Below, one piece after another: positions 52,263 through 63,760 of a stretch of DNA of 64,000 nucleotides. Source of the stretch: Streptomyces sp. NBC_01267 (GTDB lineage Bacteria; Actinomycetota; Actinomycetes; Streptomycetales; Streptomycetaceae); NCBI RefSeq assembly GCF_036241575.1, contig NZ_CP108455.1, positions 1,436,001 to 1,500,000 of the forward strand, written 5' to 3'. The notes beneath the pieces were generated by a model. The model saw only the letters and a program-made list of their open reading frames with translations. It did no database searches and was not told where the DNA came from. Numbering within the stretch: position 1 is the stretch's first letter; every line of letters starts with the position of its first letter. The position numbers were made by a program, and so were the translations under genes.

Positions 52263-52610
52263 ATGGCGACGACAGAAGAGTGCCGCAGCGCCCTCGACAG
52301 GCTCTCGGACAACATGGCCCAGGCGAACAGCCAGGTACGCAGTGCGGCGGCGCTCGACCGCTCGCTCAGCTGCCACATCACGGATCTCGATGTCAGCTTC
52401 ACCGGACGGCTGGTGGACGGCCGCATCCAGGTGCTCGACACACTCCAGGGCCCTCCCCCCGACCGGGCGGAGATCCGGCTCGCCATGAAGGGCGACGACC
52501 TGGTGGCGCTGGTGGGCGGCGAGCTGAACTTCGCGAAGGCGTGGGGCTCGGGCCGGGTCCGGCTCGAAGCGGGCTTCCGCGATCTGCTGCGCCTCAGGAC
52601 GCTGCTGTAA
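52263..52610 (+). CDS. SCP2 sterol-binding-domain protein
   Basis: The 115-residue protein fits a shortened SCP2 fold, with DLDVSFTGRLVDGRIQVLD, AEIRLAMKGDDLVALVGGELNFAKAWGSGRVRLEAGFRDLLRLRTLL. SCP2 domains bind lipids or act as dimer modules. Its 3' end overlaps the convergent siderophore ATPase gene by 17 bp. It is divergent from the small tlyA-operon gene. TACCGT at 52249-52254 may be a -10 box giving a nearly leaderless mRNA. Confidence 0.85.
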   Translation: MATTEECRSALDRLSDNMAQANSQVRSAAALDRSLSCHITDLDVSFTGRLVDGRIQVLDTLQGPPPDRAEIRLAMKGDDLVALVGGELNFAKAWGSGRVRLEAGFRDLLRLRTLL

Positions 52611-53463
52611 CCGTCCGTCCGGTGCGGGCCCCGCGTCCGGCGGGCACCACCAGCGGGGTCCCCGTCTGCGGGTCGTCGATGATCTGGCAGGGCAGCCCGA
52701 AGACCTTCTCCACCAGTTCGGCCGTGACCACCTGGGAGGGCGGCCCGGCGGCGACGATCTCGCCGTCCCGCATGGCGATGAGGTGGCTGGCGTAGCGCGC
52801 CGCGTGGTTCAGATCGTGCAGTACGGCCACCAGCGTGCGCCCCTGTGTCTCGTGCAGTTCGGCGCAGAGGTCCAGCACGTCGATCTGGTGCTGGATGTCG
52901 AGATAGGTGGTCGGCTCGTCGAGCAGCAGCAGCGGGGTCTGCTGGGCCAGCGCCATCGCGATCCACACGCGCTGGCGCTGCCCGCCGGAGAGTTCGTCGA
53001 CATAGCGATCGGCGAGGTCACCGATGCGGGTCGCCGCCATCGATTCCTCGACAATCCGCTCGTCGTCGGTCGACCACTGCCGCAGCAGCCCCTGGTGCGG
53101 ATAGCGCCCGCGCGCCACCAGGTCGGCGACCGTGATGCCGTCCGGCGCGATCGAGGACTGCGGGAGCAGACCGAGCGTCCTGGCCACCTGCTTGGCGGGC
53201 AGCGAGCCGATCGCCTGCCCGTCGAGGAGCACCTGACCCCGTACCGGCTTCAACATGCGCGAAAGGGCTCGCAGCAATGTCGACTTGCCGCAGGCGTTGG
53301 GGCCGACGATCACGGTGAAGGAGTGGTCGGGGATCTCGACCGAGAGGTTCTCGGCGATGGTCCGCTGCTCGTAGCCGAGGGTGACCGATTCGGCGGTGAG
53401 CCGCTGCGTACTCGGGCTCCCGGCAACGCCGTTGCCCCTGGGCGCGCTCTTGCTCCTGGACAT
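52594..53463 (-). CDS. Siderophore ABC transporter ATP-binding protein (FecE/FepC type)
   Basis: A 289-residue ATPase: Walker A GPNACGKSTLLRAL, signature LSGGQRQRVWIAMALAQ, Walker B LLLLDEPTTYLDIQHQ, switch His in LHDLNHAARY. The alanine-cysteine Walker A (GPNACGKST) is typical of siderophore importers. ATG at 53463 is chosen because AGGAG lies 7 bp upstream; an upstream ATG at 53484 overlaps the permease stop as TGATG and is an alternative. It is the last gene of the iron-box operon. Confidence 0.94.
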   Translation of the reverse strand: MSRSKSAPRGNGVAGSPSTQRLTAESVTLGYEQRTIAENLSVEIPDHSFTVIVGPNACGKSTLLRALSRMLKPVRGQVLLDGQAIGSLPAKQVARTLGLLPQSSIAPDGITVADLVARGRYPHQGLLRQWSTDDERIVEESMAATRIGDLADRYVDELSGGQRQRVWIAMALAQQTPLLLLDEPTTYLDIQHQIDVLDLCAELHETQGRTLVAVLHDLNHAARYASHLIAMRDGEIVAAGPPSQVVTAELVEKVFGLPCQIIDDPQTGTPLVVPAGRGARTGRTVTAAS

Positions 53464-53483
53464 GCGCGTACTCCTGGAAGTCA

Positions 53484-54521
53484 TCAGATCCGTCCTGCCT
53501 TGCGTTCGGAGACCAGCAGCCACAGCAGATAGCACCCGCCGAGCACCGCGGTCACCACGCCTACCGGCAACTGGCGGTCGCCGAAGGCCCGTTGGGCGGT
53601 CCAGTCGGCCACCACCAGCAGGGCGGCGCCCATGAGGGCGGAGGGAAGGAGATTGGCGCCGGGCGCGCGGGTCAGCCGCCGGGCGAGCTGGGGCGCGCTG
53701 AGCGCCACGAAGACGATCGGTCCTGCCGCGGCGGTGGCCACCGCGGTGAGCAGCACCGCGGCCAGCATCAGCACCAGCCGGGTCCGCTCGACCCGCACCC
53801 CCAGCGCGTATGCCGCGTCGTCACCCATCTCCAGCATCCTGAGGTTGCGCCCGTACCCGAGGACCAGCGGTACCAGGACCGCGCAGGTCACCAGGAGCGG
53901 CCAGACCTGCGACCAGTCCCGCCCGTCGAGCGAGCCGGTCATCCAGACGACGGCGCGGGTCGCGTCGACCAGATCGGCCTTGGTGAGCAGATAGCTGTTG
54001 CAGGCGGTGAGCATGGCGGCGGCGCCGATGCCGACGAGCACCAGCCGGTAGCCGTGCACGCCCCGCTTCCACGCCAGCAGGTACACGACCACGCCCGTCA
54101 CCAGGCCGCCCACGATCGCCCCGCCGGACACCGCGGCGGCTCCCCCGTGGAAGAGCACGATCACGGTGAGCGCCCCGACGCTCGCGCCCTGCCCGAAGCC
54201 GATCACGTCCGGACTGCCCAGCGGATTGCGGGAGATGGACTGGAACACCGCGCCCGCGATGCCCAGCGCGGCCCCCACCAGCAGGGCGACGAGGACCCTG
54301 GGGAGCCTGAGGTCGTCGACGATGAACTCCTGGGCGGTGGTGCCGCCGCCCAGCAGCGTACGGACGACATCGCCGGGCGCCATCGGGTAGTCGCCGCTGC
54401 CGATGAGGACGACGCCGGCCGCCAGCGCCACGACGGCCAGCAGCAGGACGACGACGGCGGACCTGACATCGACCCGGACGGAGAGCCCTCCCCGGGTGCG
54501 TATCGCGTGTACGGCTTTCAC
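53484..54521 (-). CDS. Siderophore ABC transporter permease (FecCD family), second
   Basis: The 345-residue protein has about nine to ten membrane helices. FecCD motifs are LRLPRVLVALLVGAALGIAGAVFQSISRNPLGSPDVIGFGQGAS and the end AAAGPIVFVALSAPQLARRLTR with LPVGVVTAVLGGCYLLWLL. GTG at 54521 overlaps the first permease stop as GTGA. It pairs with that protein to move ferric siderophores. Confidence 0.94.
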   Translation of the reverse strand: MKAVHAIRTRGGLSVRVDVRSAVVVLLLAVVALAAGVVLIGSGDYPMAPGDVVRTLLGGGTTAQEFIVDDLRLPRVLVALLVGAALGIAGAVFQSISRNPLGSPDVIGFGQGASVGALTVIVLFHGGAAAVSGGAIVGGLVTGVVVYLLAWKRGVHGYRLVLVGIGAAAMLTACNSYLLTKADLVDATRAVVWMTGSLDGRDWSQVWPLLVTCAVLVPLVLGYGRNLRMLEMGDDAAYALGVRVERTRLVLMLAAVLLTAVATAAAGPIVFVALSAPQLARRLTRAPGANLLPSALMGAALLVVADWTAQRAFGDRQLPVGVVTAVLGGCYLLWLLVSERKAGRI

Positions 54522-55564
54522 AGCTGGGCCATCCTCCGGCGGCGTACGAGAAAGATGAAGACGGGACCGCCGATGAGCGCGGTCACGATGCCGACCTGGA
54601 GTTCGGCCGGGCGGGCGACGACCCTGCCGATCACGTCGGCGCCCAGCAGCAGCACCGGGGAGAGCACCGCCGCGTACGGCAGGGACCAGCGCATGTCGGG
54701 TCCGGTGACGGCCCGGACGAGGTGCGGAACCATCAGCCCGATGAAGACGATCGGCCCGCAGGCGGCGGTCGCGGCCCCGCAGAGCAGGGTGACGGCGATC
54801 ATCGCGAGCACCCTGGTACGGGTGAGATGCGCGCCCAGCGCTCTCGCGGTGTCGTCGCCCAGCGCCATGGCGTTGAGGGGCCGGGCGATGGACAGCGCGA
54901 CGAGCAGCCCGGCCACCACGAACGGCCACACCTGGGAGACGGTGCCGGTGGTGGCCGTCGCCAGCGAACCGACGGTCCAGAAGCGCAGTTTGTCGAGCGT
55001 GGCCGAGTCCAGCAGCTGTACGGCGTTGACGTAGCCGTAGAGGGCGGCGGTGACAGCGGTACCGGCGAGCGCCAGCCGTACCGGGGTGGCACCGCGGCTC
55101 CCGCTCAGGACGTACACGAGCACCGAGACGACGGCGGCGCCCGCGAACGCGAACCACACATAGCCGGTGAAGGAGCTGACGCCGAAGAAGCTCATCGCGG
55201 AGACCACCGCCGCCGAGGCCCCCGCGTTGACGCCGAGGACGCCCGGCTCGGCGAGGGGGTTGCGGGTGAGGGCCTGCATGACCGCTCCGGCGACCCCGAG
55301 GGCGGAACCGACGAGCAGCCCCAGCAGGGTGCGAGGGACCCGTACCTCACGGACGAGTACGTCGTTGCCCTGCCCCGAGGCGTGCACCAGGCCGTGCCAC
55401 ACATCGCCTATCGGCACCGCCTTGGCTCCGATCGCGATGCTCGCGACGGCGACCAGGAGCAGCACGGCCAGGGACAGCAGCAGCCCGGCGGCGCGCGCCA
55501 CGGAGCGCCGAGGGGGCGCGGGGGCAGGCTCCGCGCGCTGACTGGGGGGACTGTCGACCAACAC
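54518..55564 (-). CDS. Siderophore ABC transporter permease (FecCD family), first
   Basis: The 348-residue membrane protein has the FecCD pattern VREVRVPRTLLGLLVGSALGVAGAVMQALTRNPLAEPGVLGVNAGAS and CGPIVFIGLMVPHLVRAVTGPDMRW, ending LIGGPVFIFLVRRR. GTG at 55564 lies 5 bp from a putative iron box, so the transcript may be leaderless. It is the first gene of a permease-permease-ATPase operon. No periplasmic-type binding protein gene is adjacent, so the lipoprotein receptor must be encoded elsewhere. Confidence 0.93.
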   Translation of the reverse strand: MLVDSPPSQRAEPAPAPPRRSVARAAGLLLSLAVLLLVAVASIAIGAKAVPIGDVWHGLVHASGQGNDVLVREVRVPRTLLGLLVGSALGVAGAVMQALTRNPLAEPGVLGVNAGASAAVVSAMSFFGVSSFTGYVWFAFAGAAVVSVLVYVLSGSRGATPVRLALAGTAVTAALYGYVNAVQLLDSATLDKLRFWTVGSLATATTGTVSQVWPFVVAGLLVALSIARPLNAMALGDDTARALGAHLTRTRVLAMIAVTLLCGAATAACGPIVFIGLMVPHLVRAVTGPDMRWSLPYAAVLSPVLLLGADVIGRVVARPAELQVGIVTALIGGPVFIFLVRRRRMAQL

Positions 55565-55568
55565 GCAG

Positions 55569-55585
55569 TTAGGTTAGCCTACCCT
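55569..55585 (-). promoter_or_regulatory. Putative iron box (DmdR/IdeR operator)
   Basis: TTAGGTTAGCCTACCCT closely follows the actinobacterial iron-box consensus TTAGGTTAGGCTAACCTAA, with most of the dyad intact. It ends 4 bp from the GTG of the first permease gene and would cover the -10 region, so iron-loaded DmdR should repress the operon. Confidence 0.8.
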
Positions 55586-55622
55586 CGCTTCAATCTTCGA
55601 GGGGGTCCGCCGGGGGAACCTC

Positions 55623-56651
55623 TCAGAGCCCGACGCGGGACAGCGCCTTGCCCCCGTCGAGAGCGCAGGAGCCGTCTCCCGCGTACGTCCAGGCCGCGGC
55701 GCACAGCGCCCGCAGCCCGTCCAGCGCATCACCCGCACCGTCGACGGCCAGCGCGTCGTCGCGCACCGAAGCGGTCCAGCCCCCACAGCTGAACCGGCCG
55801 CCGTCCCCGGTCACTTCGGGCTGACCGGTCAGCAGCCCCCGCAGGTCGGCGTCCACATAGGTCGGCCGGTGCTCGGGACGGGCGGCCAGCAGTTGCGCCC
55901 CGTCGGTCACCCCGGTCAGGACCAGCAGCGAGTCCACGCCGCCGTTGAACGCGCCCTCGATGTCGGTGTCCAGCCGGTCGCCGACCACCAGCGGCCGTTC
56001 GGCGCCGGTCCGCAGCACCGTCTCCCGGTGCATCGGGGGCAGCGGCTTCCCCGCCACCTGCGGCTCGGCGCCGGTGGCGATCCGTACGACCTCGACCGCG
56101 GCCCCGTTGCCCGGCGCGATCCCGCGCGCGCTGGGGATGGTCAGGTCCGTGTTGGACGCGAACCACGGCACACCGCTGTTGATCGCGTACGCCGCTTCCG
56201 CGAACCGGGACCATGCCAGGTCGGGCCCGCCGTACCCCTGCGCCACCGCGAGCGGCGAGTCGTCCGCCGAGTCCACCGGCTCCAGACCGCGCTCGCGCAG
56301 CGCGACCCGGAGCCCTTCGCCACCGATCACCAACACCTTCGCGCCCGCCGGGACCTGATCGGCGATCAGCCGGGACACCGCCTGCGCCGAGGTGATGACA
56401 TCGGCGGCCTCCGCGGGCACGCCCAGCTCGGTCAGGTGCTGTGCCACGGCCGTCGGCGTGCGCAGCGCGTTGTTGGTGACGTACGCCAGGTGCATACCGC
56501 CGTTCCGGGCGGCGCCGAGAGACTCGACGGCATGGCCGATGGCCTCGCCGCCCGCGTACACCACCCCGTCCAGATCGAGCAGAGCGGTGTCGTACGCATC
56601 GTTCAGCGCAGTCCTGCTGCCGTCGGGCCTGGTCCTGCTCTGCCGGGTCAT
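55623..56651 (-). CDS. HAD-IIA family phosphatase (NagD/PGP-like)
   Basis: The 342-residue protein has HAD motif I LLDLDGVVYAGGEAIGHAVE near residue 25, motif II YVTNNALRTPTAVAQHL, and the C-terminal GKPLPPMHRE plus motif IV region PLVVGDRLDTDIEGAFNGGVDSLLVLTGV. It should hydrolyse small phosphate esters such as sugar phosphates, phosphoglycolate or nucleotides. The last 75 residues are an extra domain of unknown role. ATG at 56651 is chosen as the first with conserved sequence following. Confidence 0.92.
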   Translation of the reverse strand: MTRQSRTRPDGSRTALNDAYDTALLDLDGVVYAGGEAIGHAVESLGAARNGGMHLAYVTNNALRTPTAVAQHLTELGVPAEAADVITSAQAVSRLIADQVPAGAKVLVIGGEGLRVALRERGLEPVDSADDSPLAVAQGYGGPDLAWSRFAEAAYAINSGVPWFASNTDLTIPSARGIAPGNGAAVEVVRIATGAEPQVAGKPLPPMHRETVLRTGAERPLVVGDRLDTDIEGAFNGGVDSLLVLTGVTDGAQLLAARPEHRPTYVDADLRGLLTGQPEVTGDGGRFSCGGWTASVRDDALAVDGAGDALDGLRALCAAAWTYAGDGSCALDGGKALSRVGL

Positions 56652-56718
56652 CTCACTCCTCGTTCGCTGCTTCTCCCCCGATCATCCCGCATCACGGAAC
56701 CGCACTTACCATGCAGCA

Positions 56719-57996
56719 ATGACTTCAAGTGGTCGGCACGCGGACAACGGATTGCACCTGTTCCCCTTCCGCGGACTGCGCTACGTCCCCGAGCGGGTGG
56801 GCAGCCTCGCGGCCGTCACCTCGCCGCCGTACGACGTCGTGGTCAGGCCGGACGGCCTGCTGCACCTGGAGTCCGCCGACCCGCACAACATCGTCCGGCT
56901 GATCCTGCCGCAGGCCGACACCCCCGCCGCCCGCAACGAGAAGGCCGCCGCGACGCTCGCCCACTGGCTCGCGGACGGCATCCTCGCCCCCGACGCCGAG
57001 CCCGCGCTGTACGTGTACGAGCAGCGCCACGGTGATGTGCTCCAGCGCGGCCTGATCGGCGCGCTGGCCCTGTCCACCCCCGAGGAGGGGATCGTCCTCC
57101 CCCACGAGGACGTGATGGCGGACATCGTCGAGGACCGGGCGGCGCTGATGCGGACGACGGCCGTCAATTTCGAACCGCTGCTCCTGACGTACCGCAGCGA
57201 CGGCAGCGCGACCGGCGCCACCGCTGTCATCGACCGCACCATCGCCCGGCCGCCGCTGCTCGCGACGACCACCGAGGACGGATTCAGCCACCGGCTCTGG
57301 TCGCTGACCGATCCGGCGGAGATCACGGCGGCCCGGTCCGATCTCGCGGGACGCCAGGCCCTGATCGCCGACGGACACCACCGTTGGGCGACGTATCTGC
57401 GGCTGCGCGACGAGCATCCGGGGCCCGGCCCCTGGAACTACGGCCTGGTGCTCCTCATCGACACCGTCCGCTATCCGCTCCGGGTCCGCGCCATCCACCG
57501 GCTGCTGCACCGGCTGCCGGTCGCCGAGGCCCTGGCGGCGGTGGCGGACACCTTCCGGGTCCGCACGGTGGGGGGCCTCCCGCAGGCGCTGGACGCTCTC
57601 GGCGCGGCGGCTGCCGAGGGCAACGCCTTTCTGCTGGCGGGGGACGGCGCCTTCCACCTCGTCGACCGGCCTTCCGCGGAGCTGCTGGCCCGTACGGTCC
57701 CCACGGACCACCCGCCGGCCTGGCGCACGCTGGACGCGACCGTCCTGCACCACACGCTGCTGGACGAGGTCTGGCGGATTCCTGACACGCCGGAGCACAT
57801 CGCGTACATCCACGCCACGGACGCGGCGGTCGAGCAGGCGGAACGGCGCGGGGGGACGGCTGTCCTCATGCATCCGGTACGCGAGGAGGTCGTCCGGGAT
57901 CTGGCCCGCCAGGGTGTGACGATGCCTCGCAAGTCGACTTCGTTCGGCCCGAAACCGGCGACGGGCCTGGTCCTGCGCAGCCTCACCATCGACTGA
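56719..57996 (+). CDS. DUF1015 family protein
   Basis: The 425-residue protein starts LHLFPFRGLRYVPERVGSLAAVTSPPYDVV, the DUF1015 hallmark, and contains IADGHHRWATYLRLRDE. The latter resembles the active loops of serine-kinase-like proteins of this family. The function in streptomycetes is not known. It is divergent from the HAD phosphatase gene, 67 bp away, and ends at a strong bidirectional hairpin. No signal peptide or membrane helix is visible. Confidence 0.9.
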   Translation: MTSSGRHADNGLHLFPFRGLRYVPERVGSLAAVTSPPYDVVVRPDGLLHLESADPHNIVRLILPQADTPAARNEKAAATLAHWLADGILAPDAEPALYVYEQRHGDVLQRGLIGALALSTPEEGIVLPHEDVMADIVEDRAALMRTTAVNFEPLLLTYRSDGSATGATAVIDRTIARPPLLATTTEDGFSHRLWSLTDPAEITAARSDLAGRQALIADGHHRWATYLRLRDEHPGPGPWNYGLVLLIDTVRYPLRVRAIHRLLHRLPVAEALAAVADTFRVRTVGGLPQALDALGAAAAEGNAFLLAGDGAFHLVDRPSAELLARTVPTDHPPAWRTLDATVLHHTLLDEVWRIPDTPEHIAYIHATDAAVEQAERRGGTAVLMHPVREEVVRDLARQGVTMPRKSTSFGPKPATGLVLRSLTID

Positions 57997-58043
57997 GCGG
58001 CTGATCGGCCGGGATGACACCGGGAACTCATCGGGAAAACAGC

Positions 58044-58080
58044 GAAGGGCCGCACCCCGGTGACCGGGGTGCGGCCCTTC
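58044..58080. terminator. Strong bidirectional terminator
   Basis: A 17-bp perfect stem (GAAGGGCCGCACCCCGG and complement) with a 3-nt loop lies between the convergent DUF1015 and RGG/TPR genes. Read on the plus strand it ends in CTTCTC. Confidence 0.85.
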
Positions 58081-58111
58081 TCACTTGCTCTGCTGCTCTG
58101 CTCAGACGGAC

Positions 58112-60280
58112 TCAGTCCTGGTCGTCGCCCTTGGCGCGGCCGGGACGGTCGTCGTCGGCCTCCGCACCGGACTCCTCGTCGTCCGACAGCGCGTCGTCCA
58201 GCAGCTCATCGGGGTCGTCGCCCGACTCGTGCTCGACGTCGACGAACTCCACGCCCTCCAGCTCGGCAAGCCGGTCCGAGGCATCCGTGGCGCCGTCCTT
58301 GTCGGACTCGATGGTCTTGGCGAACCACTCGCGCGCCTCGTCCTCGCGCCCGGCCGCGAGCAGCGCGTCGGCGTACGCGTACCGCAGCCGAGCGGTCCAC
58401 GGCTGTACCGAGTTCGACGCCAGTTCGGGGCTCTGCAACGTCACGATCGCCGCGTCGATCTGCCCCATGTCCCGGCGCGCGCCGGCGGCGACCAGTCGCA
58501 TCTCGACCTGGCCCGCCTTGTCGAGCTTCGCCACCTCGGGCTCGCCGGCCATCGCCATCGCACGCTCGGGCCGCCCCAGTCCACGCTCGCAGTCCGCCAT
58601 GACGGGCCACAGGTCGACGGTGCCGGTCATCCGGCGGGTGGCACGGAACTCGGCGAGGGCCTCCGTGTACTTCTGTGTGGCGTACGCGGCGAAGCCGGCC
58701 GCCTCACGCACGGCGGCCACCCGCGAGGCCAGGCGGAGCGCGATGCGCGCGTACGCGTAGGCCTCCTCCGGGTCCTCGTCGATGAGCCGGGCGACCATCA
58801 CCAGGTTCTTCGCGACATCCTCGGCGAGGGTCTTCGGCAGGCTCATCAGCTCCTGCCGCACGTCCTTGTCGATCTCCTGACCGGTGACGTCCTCGGGGAT
58901 CGGCAGCCGCTTGACGGGCTCGCGGTCGCGGTCCCGGTCGTCGCGCTGGAAGCCACCACCACTGCCACGGTCGTCGCGCTGCCCGCCACGGTAGCCACCG
59001 CGGTCCCGGTCGTCGCGCTGTCCACCGCGGTAGCCACCGCCGGTGCCACGGTCCCGGCTGTCCCCGCGGCTGTCGTCACGGCGGAAGCCGCCACGGTCGC
59101 CACCGCGGTCGTCACGTCGCTCGCTTCCACGGTCGTCACGTCGGCCGTAGCTGCCCCCGCTGGGACGGTCGTCGCGACGGAAACCGCCGCCCCGCTCGTC
59201 GTCACGACGCGGGCCGCTGGAGGGGCGGTCGTCGCGACCGCCGCGGTACCCACCGCTGCTGGACGCGGGACGGCCACCACGGTCGTCGCGCCGCTCGAAG
59301 CCACCACCACTGGGACGGCCACCACGGTTGTCGTCACGGCGGTCATCGCGCCGGTCGTCACGGCGGAAAGGCGGACGGTCATCGCGACGGGCAAACCCAC
59401 CACCGCTGCTCGGACGCCCACCACGCTCGTCATCACGACGCGGACCGCTCGACCGGTCGTCGCGCTGTCCACCGCGGTAGCCACCGCCGGTGCCACGGTC
59501 GCCACGGCTGTCGTCACGGCGGAAGCCGCCGCGGTCACCACCACGGTCGTCACGTCGGCCGTACGAACCGCCCGAGGAACTGGAGGGGCGGTCGTCGCGA
59601 CCGCCGCGGTACCCACCGCTGGTGGACGCGGGACGGCCACCACGGTCGTCGCGCCGCTCGAAGCCACCACCACTGGGACGGCCACCACGGTTGTCGTCAC
59701 GCCGATCGTCACGGCGGTCATCGCGCCGGTCGTCACGGCGGTCGTCACGGCGGTCGTCACGGCGGAAAGGCGGACGGTCATCGCGACGGGCAAACCCACC
59801 ACCGCTGCTCGGACGCCCACCACGCTCGTCATCACGACGGCCGTACGAACCACCCGAGGAATTCGAGGAACGGTCGTCACGACCACCGCGGAAGCCACCA
59901 CCGCTGGACGCCGGACGGCCACCACGGTCGTCGCGCTGCCCGCCGCGGTAGCCACCGCCGCTGCTCGGACGGCCACCACGGTCATCGTCACGACGCGGGC
60001 CGCTGGGACGGTCATCGCGACCGCCACGGAACCCTCCGCCTGTGCCGACCGGACGGCCACCGCGGTCATCACGGCGCGGGCCACCGGAGGAACGGTCGTC
60101 ACGACCGCCACGGAACCCGGTACCGCCGCGGCTGTCGTCGCGGCGGAAGCCGCCGCGGTCGTTGTCCCTGCGGGGCCCACTGGAACGGTCGTCACGACCA
60201 CCGCGGAATCCGCCCTGGTCACCGCCGTCCCGGCGACGCGGCTCGCGCTCCGGACGGTCGTCGGGGGAGTTGGTGGACAT
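58112..60280 (-). CDS. RGG/RDD-repeat protein with C-terminal TPR domain
   Basis: The 722-residue protein has about 470 residues of low-complexity sequence built from RDDRGG, FRGGRDDR, YRGGQRDD and SGPRRDD motifs, much like RNA-binding RGG proteins. Then KRLPIPEDVTGQEIDKDVRQEL leads into a helical TPR-type domain (VARLIDEDPEEAYAYARIALRLA, YTEALAEFRATRRMTG, GREDEAREWFAKTIESD) and an acidic tail. AGGAG stands 8 bp before the ATG. It lies just downstream of an rRNA operon but ahead of its terminator in orientation terms it is separate. RNA binding is inferred from composition. Confidence 0.85.
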   Translation of the reverse strand: MSTNSPDDRPEREPRRRDGGDQGGFRGGRDDRSSGPRRDNDRGGFRRDDSRGGTGFRGGRDDRSSGGPRRDDRGGRPVGTGGGFRGGRDDRPSGPRRDDDRGGRPSSGGGYRGGQRDDRGGRPASSGGGFRGGRDDRSSNSSGGSYGRRDDERGGRPSSGGGFARRDDRPPFRRDDRRDDRRDDRRDDRRDDRRDDNRGGRPSGGGFERRDDRGGRPASTSGGYRGGRDDRPSSSSGGSYGRRDDRGGDRGGFRRDDSRGDRGTGGGYRGGQRDDRSSGPRRDDERGGRPSSGGGFARRDDRPPFRRDDRRDDRRDDNRGGRPSGGGFERRDDRGGRPASSSGGYRGGRDDRPSSGPRRDDERGGGFRRDDRPSGGSYGRRDDRGSERRDDRGGDRGGFRRDDSRGDSRDRGTGGGYRGGQRDDRDRGGYRGGQRDDRGSGGGFQRDDRDRDREPVKRLPIPEDVTGQEIDKDVRQELMSLPKTLAEDVAKNLVMVARLIDEDPEEAYAYARIALRLASRVAAVREAAGFAAYATQKYTEALAEFRATRRMTGTVDLWPVMADCERGLGRPERAMAMAGEPEVAKLDKAGQVEMRLVAAGARRDMGQIDAAIVTLQSPELASNSVQPWTARLRYAYADALLAAGREDEAREWFAKTIESDKDGATDASDRLAELEGVEFVDVEHESGDDPDELLDDALSDDEESGAEADDDRPGRAKGDDQD
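59219..59440. repeat. Internal direct repeat A of the RGG/RDD gene
   Basis: This segment is nearly identical to 59582-59838 over most of its length, apart from an insertion of extra RRDD-coding units in the second copy. Both are in frame on the minus strand. Confidence 0.8.
59582..59838. repeat. Internal direct repeat B of the RGG/RDD gene
   Basis: Second copy of the repeat at 59219-59440. It contains three additional 12-bp CGGTCGTCACGG-type units around 59703-59760 that encode RRDD repeats. Confidence 0.8.
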
Positions 60281-60357
60281 CGGTGTGACTCCTGTCTTCG
60301 GGTACCGCAGTCATTCTCACGCAATCGGCGATCCGACGCGCTTCGGGAAATAAAAAA

Positions 60358-60401
60358 AAGGACCTTTGGTCCCAGCGTGAACGCTGGGACCAAAGGTCCT
60401 T
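60358..60401 (-). terminator. Intrinsic terminator of the rRNA operon
   Basis: A stem of about 20 bp (AAGGACCTTTGGTCCCAGCG and complement, 4-nt loop) lies 9 bp after the 5S gene. On the minus-strand transcript it is followed by a run of eight U from 60359 to 60352, which makes it the best classical terminator in the window. Confidence 0.93.
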
Positions 60402-60409
60402 CAAAGATT

Positions 60410-60528
60410 GTTCGGCGGCGTCCTACTCTCCCACAGGGTCCCCCCTGCAGTACCATCGGCGCTGAAAGGCTTAGCTTCCGGGTTCGGAATGTAACCGGGC
60501 GTTTCCCTAACGCTATGACCACCGAAAC
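60410..60528 (-). rRNA. rrf: 5S ribosomal RNA
   Basis: On the minus strand the 119-nt gene runs from GTTTCGGTGGTCATAGCG to GGACGCCGCCGAAC. The ends pair as helix I, and the CCGAACCCGGAAGCTAAG loop region is the conserved 5S core. It follows the 23S gene by about 110 bp. Confidence 0.95.
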
Positions 60529-60617
60529 CCTATTTGGGCTCTAGCGAACAAGCACACTCTTCAATTAAGTAAGTGAAACAAGTTCCGCCGGCACGACCGT
60601 TCGTGGCCTGGGAACAA

Positions 60618-60634
60618 CACAGTGGACGCGAGCA
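60618..60634 (-). other. 23S processing stem, 3' arm
   Basis: CACAGTGGACGCGAGCA here is the exact complement of 63768-63784 on the other side of the 23S gene. Together they form the 17-bp stem cut by RNase III during maturation. Confidence 0.85.
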
Positions 60635-60640
60635 ACTGAG

Positions 60641-63760
<3,120 letters not shown>

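Noticed and set aside
58085-60544. 819-residue plus-strand frame rich in Val, Thr and Ala
   Set aside because: It is the antisense of the RGG/RDD-repeat gene and runs into the 5S rRNA gene. The minus-strand protein has a proper ribosome-binding site and TPR domain.
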